Shown here one piece after another: positions 57,566-64,000 of a stretch of DNA of 64,000 nucleotides. Within the stretch, counting starts at the first letter, position 1, and the number at the start of each line of letters is the position of its first letter. This stretch comes from Bacillus sp. V5-8f. Lineage in GTDB: Bacteria > Bacillota > Bacilli > Bacillales > DSM-1321. The stretch is from positions 62,001 through 126,000 of the forward strand of contig NZ_PGUW01000005.1 of assembly GCF_002863565.1 (NCBI RefSeq), read 5' to 3'. The position numbers and the translations under genes were made by a program. The notes under the pieces are model-generated. The model made no database searches. It saw only the letters and a list, made by a program, of their open reading frames with translations, and was not told the DNA's origin.

Positions 57566-58231
57566 TTAAAAACTCTGTAATAAAGATTTCACAACTAAAT
57601 ACCATCCGTCCACCAATACAAACAGCAGGATTTTGAATGGAAGGGAGATCATGACCGGCGGAAGCATCATCATCCCCATCGACATAAGCACGCTTGCAAC
57701 GATCATATCAATAACCAGAAACGGAATAAAAATCATGAAGCCTATTTGAAACGCCGTCTTGATTTCACTTATGGCAAAAGCCGGCACAAGGGCTGTCAGG
57801 GGAATGTCCTGGATGCTCTTTGGCTTTTCGATTTTGGCATAATCCAAAAACAAGGCAAGATCTTTTTGACGCGTATTTGCGCTCATAAACTCTTTAAAGG
57901 GACCTGATGCCCGATCGTAAGCCTCATCCAAATCTATTTTCTCCTCAAACAAAGGAGTAAGGGCTTGTTTATTAACCTCTTGGAAAGTCGGCGCCATTAC
58001 GAAAAAGGTCATAAATAACGCAAGTCCCACTATTACCTGATTCGGGGGCATCTGCTGGGTTCCCAAAGAAGTCCGAACAAACCCGAGTACAATCACAATC
58101 CTTGTAAAACACGTCATCAATATCAAAATGCTTGGCGCAAGTGATAAAACGGTAAGCATTAAAAGAAGCTTGACGGAAGTAGAGACATTTGAAGGATCAC
58201 TTGTGTTAAATATCTCCATGAATTCGTTCAT
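57566..58231 (-). CDS. fliP: Flagellar export gate protein FliP
   Basis: This 221-residue protein has four membrane helices and the FliP signature FVRTSLGTQQMPPNQV near residue 55. The start MNEFMEIFNTSDP matches the B. subtilis N terminus, so the ATG at 58231 was kept although it overlaps fliZ by 26 bp; GGAGAGAG lies upstream. Confidence 0.96.
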   Translation of the reverse strand: MNEFMEIFNTSDPSNVSTSVKLLLMLTVLSLAPSILILMTCFTRIVIVLGFVRTSLGTQQMPPNQVIVGLALFMTFFVMAPTFQEVNKQALTPLFEEKIDLDEAYDRASGPFKEFMSANTRQKDLALFLDYAKIEKPKSIQDIPLTALVPAFAISEIKTAFQIGFMIFIPFLVIDMIVASVLMSMGMMMLPPVMISLPFKILLFVLVDGWYLVVKSLLQSF

Positions 58232-58880
58232 TTCTGTCTCTCTCCTCTTCTTCCAGCTCTTCCATCACCTTTTTCCTGTTTTTCGATAATTCTTCCAACT
58301 GATCTTTCAGCTGTTTTGAAAAACCCGGAGTTACAGGAGCAGTCGCTTGAATGCTTTTCTTGAATTTCGACATGATATTGCTTGGCTGTACCAAAAGGTC
58401 CATTTTGTCATTGTGTTCTTGAAGGAGGGCCTGGTACTCTTCCTTATCATTTATTTCTTTTAATAGTTGGATCGATTCTCCCACACCCAACACCAGTATG
58501 GAGTTTCCTACTTTAATCAGCTGGACAGACCGGTTCGAACCAAGGCTTGTCCCGCCAACATTTTCAATATGGTTGGCTTTTTGGTATGCCTTGCTTTTTT
58601 TATTAATGAACTTTAGGGTGACATAAAGGAGTGCAATTACAAAAATCAAAGCAAAAACCATCCGAAGGAAATCCCAAAAAGAAAGGTCAGTGCTTGTTGC
58701 TGTATTTTGTTCTTCCTTGCTTTCGGACCCAGTATCTTTGTCTTTTTGACTGTCTGGCTGTTCGTAAAAATCCTTTACACTGCCATCAAGGCTTTCTGCT
58801 TTAGCCACTAGCCCTGTAAAGCCGGCCTGTATAATAGAAATAACCAGGATAATCTGCAATATTTTTTTTATAGAAAGCAA
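58206..58880 (-). CDS. fliZ: Flagellar biosynthesis protein FliZ/FliO
   Basis: This 224-residue protein has a signal-like N-terminal hydrophobic segment, a charged extracytoplasmic stretch, a membrane helix near residues 70-92 (FLRMVFALIFVIALLYVTL), and a cytoplasmic FliO-type domain ending in a Glu/Arg-rich coil. It helps assemble FliP. It lies between cheY and fliP and overlaps the latter. Confidence 0.9.
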   Translation of the reverse strand: MLSIKKILQIILVISIIQAGFTGLVAKAESLDGSVKDFYEQPDSQKDKDTGSESKEEQNTATSTDLSFWDFLRMVFALIFVIALLYVTLKFINKKSKAYQKANHIENVGGTSLGSNRSVQLIKVGNSILVLGVGESIQLLKEINDKEEYQALLQEHNDKMDLLVQPSNIMSKFKKSIQATAPVTPGFSKQLKDQLEELSKNRKKVMEELEEEERDRNERIHGDI

Positions 58881-58901
58881 GATGTTTACACCCTCGTTCT
58901 C

Positions 58902-59264
58902 TTAACCTAGCGTTTTGTTGATGGCTTCTAGAACCCGGTCCGCCTGGAATGGCTTTACAATGAAATCGCGGGCACCAGCCTGGATTGCATCGATTACCAT
59001 TGCCTGCTGACCCATTGCTGAACACATGATGACTTTAGCGTTAGGATTGATCTTTTTTATCTCCTTAAGCGCAGCTATGCCATCCATTTCGGGCATAGTG
59101 ATATCCATCGTTACCAGGTCTGGCTGTGTTTCCTTATATTTTTCAACCGCCTGTGCACCATCGGCTGCTTCCCCTACAACATCAAATCCATTCTTAGATA
59201 AAATATCCTTGATCATCATTCGCATAAATGCTGCATCGTCTACAATTAAAATTTTATGTGCCAT
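58902..59264 (-). CDS. cheY: Chemotaxis response regulator CheY
   Basis: This 120-residue single-domain receiver has acidic pair D9-D10, phospho-acceptor Asp54 (VTMDITMP) and Lys in FIVKPF near residue 104. CheY-P binds FliM and, in Bacillus, promotes smooth counter-clockwise swimming. The ATG follows GGGGGTTATTTAAA. It lies between fliY and fliZ. Confidence 0.97.
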   Translation of the reverse strand: MAHKILIVDDAAFMRMMIKDILSKNGFDVVGEAADGAQAVEKYKETQPDLVTMDITMPEMDGIAALKEIKKINPNAKVIMCSAMGQQAMVIDAIQAGARDFIVKPFQADRVLEAINKTLG

Positions 59265-59284
59265 TTTAAATAACCCCCAATTTA

Positions 59285-60607
59285 TTATCTTAATTTTTTT
59301 AGTCTATCTGTTTGGCTGACAATATCTGTTACACGAACACCAAAGTTTTCATCAATGACGACAACTTCACCTTTTGCAATCAACCGATTATTGACAAGGA
59401 TGTCAACCGGCTCCCCTGCAAGCTTGTCAAGCTCGATAATCGATCCCGAGGAAAGCTCCAGTATCTCTTTTACAGACCGTTTTGTCCGTCCTAGTTCCAC
59501 TGTCACCTGAAGAGGGATATCCATGAGCATACTTAAATTCTTTGTTTCGGATTCCTGGAGCTGATACGGCTCAAAATTTGTAAAGCTTGCCGGCTGGACA
59601 TTAATAGGCTGTCCCGGCGGTGCGTATTGGGCCCCAAAATGCTGGGGTGGGTTCTGATAAGGAACTTGCTGTGGCCAGCCTTGGGCTGCCTGTCCATATC
59701 CTGCCTGATATTGATTCCCATATTGATCGTAAGACGGAGCCTGTGCGTATCCTGGTGTTCCCTGTGGCATATTCCATTGATCGTGAACAGGTTGCGGTGG
59801 AGCAGATTGCTGTGGGATCGCTTCCTGCTGAGCCATTTCCTGATATGTAGGTGCAGGACTTTCACCTGTGCTTGTTACACCATCCGCATATTCGGCACTG
59901 TTCGAGGACGTCTCGTTTGCTGCCGTAGGATTCAATAACTCATTCACAAGGTCTTTTGCAAAATGAAGCGGCAATAATTGCATGATGCTTGAATCGATTA
60001 AGTCGCCCACCCGAAGCCTGAATGATATTTTTGCCAATAAGTCTTCTTGCGGAATTGTGTCTTCTCCTTGGCCTTCTTCTACATTTAATAAGTCAATGCT
60101 CGGCGGGGAGATATCCACCTTTTTATTAAAAATAGTCGACATGGATGTCGCTGCGGAGCCCATCATTTGGTTCATCGCTTCCTGGACCGCACTAAGCTGA
60201 ATTTCCCCAAGAAGCTCTGCCGGATTCACTCCATCGCCTCCAAGCATCAGGTCCGCTATGATCGCAGCGTCACTTTGCTGGATCACAAGCAGATTCTCGC
60301 CGGAAAACCCCTCTGTATAATTCACCTGGATTGCTACATAAGGATGAGGAAATTCCTGCTGAAGCATCCTTCTTTCTATTAAAGTAACTGTAGGCGTTGT
60401 AATGTCCACCTTTTGATTCAATAATGTTGACAAAGCGGTTGCTGAGCTTCCAAAGGAGATATTGCCAATTTCGCCGAGCGCATCCTGTTCCATTGAAGAT
60501 AAATATTCTTCAACCAGGGGAGAAGCTGCCTTTTCATCAGAAGTATCGGCAGTGCCTCTTAAAAGCGCATCAATTTCATCCTGTGAAAGCATTTCATCAC
60601 TTACCAT
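59285..60607 (-). CDS. fliY: Flagellar motor switch phosphatase FliY
   Basis: This 440-residue protein has an N-terminal CheY-P-binding motif (MLSQDEIDALLRG), two CheC-type phosphatase repeats (near 40 and 140), a long Gln/Pro/Tyr-rich linker (about residues 225-335) and a C-terminal FliN/SpoA domain (from about 355). It dephosphorylates CheY-P at the motor and forms the C-ring with FliM. The linker makes it longer than the B. subtilis protein (378 residues as I recall). Its ATG overlaps the fliM stop. Confidence 0.96.
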   Translation of the reverse strand: MVSDEMLSQDEIDALLRGTADTSDEKAASPLVEEYLSSMEQDALGEIGNISFGSSATALSTLLNQKVDITTPTVTLIERRMLQQEFPHPYVAIQVNYTEGFSGENLLVIQQSDAAIIADLMLGGDGVNPAELLGEIQLSAVQEAMNQMMGSAATSMSTIFNKKVDISPPSIDLLNVEEGQGEDTIPQEDLLAKISFRLRVGDLIDSSIMQLLPLHFAKDLVNELLNPTAANETSSNSAEYADGVTSTGESPAPTYQEMAQQEAIPQQSAPPQPVHDQWNMPQGTPGYAQAPSYDQYGNQYQAGYGQAAQGWPQQVPYQNPPQHFGAQYAPPGQPINVQPASFTNFEPYQLQESETKNLSMLMDIPLQVTVELGRTKRSVKEILELSSGSIIELDKLAGEPVDILVNNRLIAKGEVVVIDENFGVRVTDIVSQTDRLKKLR

Positions 60608-61595
60608 CTTCGTCTCCCCCCTTCAAAGTATCTAGAATTTGGACGGCCAATTTTTTTCCTGCCTGGCCAGGCTGTGCCAAAAACTTCGGCACTTCACCGA
60701 CTTTAACTGTTAAAGGATAATCAATTCCTTGGTTCAACTCAATGACATCCCCTACATCAAGCAAGAGAAAGTCTTGGATAGAAATGCCTGTAGACCCGAG
60801 TTCCGTAATCAGTGGTATATCAGCCCTTTTCACCCTTTTTTCCAGGGATTCAATTTCATCGGGGCTTCTCTCTTTTTTAGAAGTTTGCATCCAGTAATGG
60901 ACAGAAAGCTTCGGAATAATAGGTTCCAAAACAACATGCGGGATGCAGATATTGATCATGCCAGTTGTATCCCCAATTTGGGTATTAAGTGAGATGACTA
61001 CCACTGTTTCATTTGGCGAAACCATTTGCAAAAATTGCGGGTTCACTTCAAAATCAGTCAAAATTGGGTCAATATCGGCAACAGTCGACCAGGCCTCCTG
61101 TAAATTTTCAAATCCCTTTTCAAAAAGGTTCGACATTATCTTCGTCTCAATTTCGGTCAAATTTTCCACCTTGTTTACGCTCACGCCTTTTCCGCCAAGA
61201 ACCCTATCCATCATGGCATACGCGATGTTTGGGTTGACCTCCATTAAAATCCTGCCTTCTAAAGGCGGAACTTCAAACACATTCAAGATCGTCATCTTTG
61301 GGATCGAACGGATAAATTCTTCATAAGGGAGCTGGTCTGCTGAAGCAACCGTTATTTGAATATATGTCCTCAGCTGTGCCGAGAAATAAGTTGTTAAGAG
61401 CCGTGCGAAATTTTCATGAATCCTTGTTAAACTTCTGATTTGATCTTTTGAAAAGCGCAATGCCCTCTTAAAATCATAAACTTTTACTTTTTTCTCTGTT
61501 TCTTCTTTTTTTAGCTCATCAGCGTCCATTTCACCTGTTGACAGAGCGGAAAGAAGGGCATCAATTTCACTTTGTGATAAAACTTCTCCAGACAA
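60597..61595 (-). CDS. fliM: Flagellar motor switch protein FliM
   Basis: This 332-residue protein has an N-terminal CheY-P-binding peptide (LSQSEIDALLSAL), a middle domain with the GGKG motif (DRVLGGKG near residue 135) and a C-terminal SpoA domain. The start is TTG behind GGGGAGGTGATGGCTA. Confidence 0.97.
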   Translation of the reverse strand: MSGEVLSQSEIDALLSALSTGEMDADELKKEETEKKVKVYDFKRALRFSKDQIRSLTRIHENFARLLTTYFSAQLRTYIQITVASADQLPYEEFIRSIPKMTILNVFEVPPLEGRILMEVNPNIAYAMMDRVLGGKGVSVNKVENLTEIETKIMSNLFEKGFENLQEAWSTVADIDPILTDFEVNPQFLQMVSPNETVVVISLNTQIGDTTGMINICIPHVVLEPIIPKLSVHYWMQTSKKERSPDEIESLEKRVKRADIPLITELGSTGISIQDFLLLDVGDVIELNQGIDYPLTVKVGEVPKFLAQPGQAGKKLAVQILDTLKGGDEDGK

Positions 61596-61638
61596 TAGCC
61601 ATCACCTCCCCTGTTTTTTGTCTCAGAAGTGTATTCTT

Positions 61639-62067
61639 TTATTGAAGGATCGAGGAGGTAATATACACCTTTTCAACTTTTCCTTCCTGCATAAGTTTGT
61701 TTACATTGGCCTCTATTTTTTCTTGGAACTGCTCTTTACCGGCTTTACCTTTTAACTGCTCTGATTTGGTCTCGGATAGCTCAGTAATGATAATGTTCTT
61801 TACCTGGAAGCTTCTTTGCTCCAGCTCTTTTTTTGCTTTTTTGTTATCACCCTGAATCGTAAACGAAATCTTTATAAAATCACCGCTAGCCAAATTGGTG
61901 GTTATTTCAGGAACTTCTACGGAAGCTTCTACTATTTCTTTTGCCGATGGCTCTTTTTCGGCCGCAGCGTCACCTGAAAATTTGGTTATTACTACTAGTG
62001 CAATAACTCCGACAAGCGTTATCGAGACTAGCATGATAACCATGATCATAACGAGTTTATTTTTCAT
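61639..62067 (-). CDS. fliL: Flagellar basal-body-associated protein FliL
   Basis: This 142-residue protein has an N-terminal membrane helix (about residues 4-26) and an extracellular domain ending KVEKVYITSSILQ. It is linked to stator function. Three ATGs lie in tandem; the one at 62067 is best spaced (7 nt) from GGGGAGGAG. It overlaps swrD by 11 bp. Confidence 0.94.
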   Translation of the reverse strand: MKNKLVMIMVIMLVSITLVGVIALVVITKFSGDAAAEKEPSAKEIVEASVEVPEITTNLASGDFIKISFTIQGDNKKAKKELEQRSFQVKNIIITELSETKSEQLKGKAGKEQFQEKIEANVNKLMQEGKVEKVYITSSILQ

Positions 62068-62281
62068 CATCATTCTCCTCCCCATTATCACGAAGACCAA
62101 GAACGTTTATACTACGGTAAAAACGAATAATAGATTGAATGATTTCTTCTTCTTTTTCACTTACGACGATTTTTTTACCGTTAGTGAATGTGATTGTCGT
62201 ATCAGGAAGAGACTCTACCATTTCAATAAACAAAGCATTTATGGTGAAACTTTTACCGTTCAATTTAGTAACCTTGATCAA
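62057..62281 (-). CDS. swrD: SwrD (FlbD-family) motor-power protein
   Basis: This 74-residue FlbD-type protein reads IKVTKLNGKSFTINALFIE at its start. SwrD raises flagellar motor power for swarming in B. subtilis. The homologous start is TTG at 62281, but no Shine-Dalgarno precedes it. The frame also opens at an ATG (62302) inside the loop of a strong hairpin whose stem holds the only nearby AGGAG. How translation starts is therefore unclear. Confidence 0.88.
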   Translation of the reverse strand: MIKVTKLNGKSFTINALFIEMVESLPDTTITFTNGKKIVVSEKEEEIIQSIIRFYRSINVLGLRDNGEENDDEK

Positions 62282-62288
62282 TAAAATC

Positions 62289-62323
62289 AGGAGCTGGGGC
62301 ATAAGAATTAGCCCCAGGCTCCT
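62289..62323 (-). terminator. Terminator-like hairpin between flgE and swrD
   Basis: On the minus strand AGGAG(C)CTGGGGC, a 10-nt loop, GCCCCAGCTCCT: 12 pairs with one bulge, followed by GATTTTATTG. The 5' arm holds the AGGAG that would serve swrD. It reads as an attenuator or partial terminator inside the fla/che operon. Confidence 0.6.
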
Positions 62324-62336
62324 TCCCTCCCTTAAA

Positions 62337-63218
62337 TTATCGTTTTAAGTTTACTAGTTCTTGCAGGATCTCATCCGATGTTGTAATAATACGGGTGTTC
62401 GCCTGGAAACCACGCTGGGCTGTGATCATTTCGGTGAACTCCTCGGATAGGTCGACGTTGGACATTTCAAGTTGGCCTGAGATTACTGAACCGGCACCAT
62501 ACGCTTGAGGTTTTGCAATATAGGCTTGTTCAGCCGCATCTGTCGTTTTGACTGTAGTTAAATTATTAATTGTACCCGAGTTTGTACTTTGCTGGTACAA
62601 GTTGTCTGCTACTTTTTCAAGTCCCTCTGGATTGGAAAATTTAGCAATAACTATTTGCCCTGCTTCATTAAGCTCGCCATCTCTTACATATGTTACTATC
62701 CCTGTCGGACCAATTGAGATGCTTCCCGCATCCGATGGAATTTTGATTTTATCAATGGCAGTGCCACCAACTGTTGCCGGATTTCCGGCTGACTTAACGC
62801 CTTGGACAAACAATCCATCAGCATTTACCAAGTTGCCTTCTTGATCCAAATAAAAGTTTCCTGCCCTTGTAAAAGAGGTTTTACCACCTTCCGCTCCATC
62901 ATTTAACACAAAGTACCCGTCTCCGGCAACTCTTACGTCCAGTATGCGGCTTGTTGTTTGAGCAGAACCCTCCGAATGGAGTGTGTCAATTGAAACTAAA
63001 CTGGCACCTAGTCCTACCTGCTTTGGATTGGTACCGCCTCTACCTTCTGCTGTTGGTGCAGCCGCACCCGCAACTGTTTGACTGATCATATCTTTAAACA
63101 GCACACGACCTTTTTTAAACCCATAAGTGTTTACGTTGGCAATATTATTGCCGATAACATCCAGTTTCGTTTGAAAGTTTTTCATTCCGCTGATTCCTGA
63201 GTACATTGAACGTAGCAT
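62337..63218 (-). CDS. flgE: Flagellar hook protein FlgE (formerly called FlgG in Bacillus)
   Basis: This 293-residue rod/hook-family protein has the N-terminal MLRSMYSGISGMKNFQ and NNIANVNTYGFKKGR motifs and the C-terminal ITAQRGFQANTRIITTSDE helix that form the D0 coiled coil. In this operon position the B. subtilis gene encodes the hook protein. The start at 63218 follows AAAGGAGAAAGAAA; an earlier in-frame ATG lacks a ribosome binding site. It is slightly longer than B. subtilis FlgE, with the extra sequence in the variable middle. Confidence 0.92.
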   Translation of the reverse strand: MLRSMYSGISGMKNFQTKLDVIGNNIANVNTYGFKKGRVLFKDMISQTVAGAAAPTAEGRGGTNPKQVGLGASLVSIDTLHSEGSAQTTSRILDVRVAGDGYFVLNDGAEGGKTSFTRAGNFYLDQEGNLVNADGLFVQGVKSAGNPATVGGTAIDKIKIPSDAGSISIGPTGIVTYVRDGELNEAGQIVIAKFSNPEGLEKVADNLYQQSTNSGTINNLTTVKTTDAAEQAYIAKPQAYGAGSVISGQLEMSNVDLSEEFTEMITAQRGFQANTRIITTSDEILQELVNLKR

Positions 63219-63291
63219 TTTTCTTTCTCCTTTCGATTTGGCTGCTTCTGTCATTCCGCAAGCCACGGCTTCCTTTAAAAGGTCCAGCCTC

Positions 63292-63678
63292 TTAATCTAG
63301 TATGATTGTTCCATTGATATTGGTGAAAATTTGCGATGAAGCTTCTTCACGGTCCATGGCTGTAATTACCGTGTTGTTTTTTGCGCTCACTACCAGGGCT
63401 GCCTCTTGTGTGAGAACAAGTGAATCTCTTACTCCCATTTTTTTTGCTTCTTGAACCTTTTCTCCAATTCGAGCCCAGGTGCTGGAGTCAATATTAATAT
63501 TTCGTTGTTCTAAGCGGATTTGAGCGTGCTTGCTTACAACCAACTTTTTTGCCGTTTCATTAACAGCCGACTGTAATTCCTGAGAAAATCCACGCGTAAC
63601 CGGGTTTTTTGGCTTTATATTTCTTGAAGCGGGATGAATAGGATGATTGGTTATCGGCCGAAACACTGGCTTTTCCAT
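63292..63678 (-). CDS. Flagellar operon protein, TIGR02530 type
   Basis: This 128-residue protein has the family core HAQIRLEQRNINID and an end FTNINGTIILD. Members sit between flgD and flgE in Firmicute flagellar operons; function not established. The ATG follows AAGGAGTGGGTAA. No membrane segment. Confidence 0.85.
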   Translation of the reverse strand: MEKPVFRPITNHPIHPASRNIKPKNPVTRGFSQELQSAVNETAKKLVVSKHAQIRLEQRNINIDSSTWARIGEKVQEAKKMGVRDSLVLTQEAALVVSAKNNTVITAMDREEASSQIFTNINGTIILD

Positions 63679-63689
63679 TTACCCACTCC

Positions 63690-64000
63690 TTACAAGCCTG
63701 TAATTTTAATAATTTGATCGGAGGAAATTTTCGTAGCATTTTCATCATCCAATTCAAACTGTGTTTTACCGTTTTTCATTGCAACAGATTTAACGATTGC
63801 CATAACTTCCTCTTTGTCCTCATTTAACCAACTGACTTTCTTCCCAATCAGTTCGCTAGCAGAAATAATGCTGTTAGACGGGCCGGGCTGGTTAACCTGT
63901 GAAATATTACCGGGCTCCAGTTTTGTACCATCCTCCAGTATTAGGAAAACGCTATCGTCTTTAAATTCGATAGATGTAACCATTCCGGTACCATTTTCTA
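63690..64000 (-). CDS. flgD: Flagellar hook-capping protein FlgD, C-terminal part (cut by window edge)
   Basis: The frame is open to the right edge. An internal ATG at 63983 is preceded by in-frame E-N-G-T-G, so it is not the start. Visible sequence (GMVTSIEFKDDSVFLILEDG; DENATKISSDQIIKITGL) is the FlgD-like C-terminal beta domain. FlgD caps the growing hook, and the gene lies upstream of flgE as expected. Confidence 0.85.
   Translation of the reverse strand, partial: ENGTGMVTSIEFKDDSVFLILEDGTKLEPGNISQVNQPGPSNSIISASELIGKKVSWLNEDKEEVMAIVKSVAMKNGKTQFELDDENATKISSDQIIKITGL

Overview
The window is a contiguous piece of a flagellated, endospore-forming Bacillaceae chromosome (Bacillus sensu lato). 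Reasons: low-to-moderate GC; strong AGGAGG-type ribosome binding sites with frequent TTG and GTG starts; sporulation genes (spoIIIE, dpaA/dpaB, ymxH); and a gene order that matches the B. subtilis spoIIIE-to-fla/che arc almost gene for gene. Genus and species cannot be fixed from the sequence. Every gene except one (4131-4424) is on the minus strand, so the biological order runs from position 64000 down to 1. No rRNA, tRNA, CRISPR array, prophage or insertion sequence was seen.

Layout from left to right: (1) 1-3771, a nucleoside-type ABC importer (permease start, two-domain ATPase, BMP-family lipoprotein) with a GntR regulator and a perfect palindrome just downstream of that regulator's likely promoter. 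(2) 4131-4424, a lone plus-strand small gene. (3) 4494-10083, spoIIIE, ylzJ, tepA and an RNase J2-type gene with its promoter. (4) 10212-11003, a GNAT acetyltransferase, the clearest accessory insertion. (5) 11217-16155, dapA-dapG-asd-dpaB-dpaA, which takes aspartate to dihydrodipicolinate and then spore dipicolinate. (6) 16349-19144, ymxH, mlpA, ylxY. (7) 19380-34051, the RNA and translation block pnp, rpsO, ribF, truB, rbfA, ylxP, infB, ylxQ, ylxR, nusA, rimP, followed by polC. (8) 34254-43906, proS, rseP, dxr, cdsA, uppS, frr, pyrH, tsf, rpsB. (9) 44069-64000, the distal two thirds of the fla/che operon from flgD (cut by the window edge) through the hook, switch, type III export, chemotaxis and sigD genes to swrB.

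The blocks are ordinary core genome. The extra content is small: a 37-codon ORF that exactly fills the flhG-cheB junction, a 104-residue gene between sigD and swrB, a period-5 aromatic/Gln repeat on the N terminus of TepA, a roughly 113-bp imperfect inverted repeat between frr and uppS, and several RNA hairpins placed where they could control expression (rimP/nusA leader, flgE-swrD junction, cheA-cheW junction, ylxY ribosome binding site). I found no multi-gene system that looks undescribed. The best candidates for something new are the small ORFs and structured intergenic elements.

Start codons were chosen from ribosome binding sites and often differ from the longest open frame. All functional names come from recognising family sequence and gene order by eye, without database searches.
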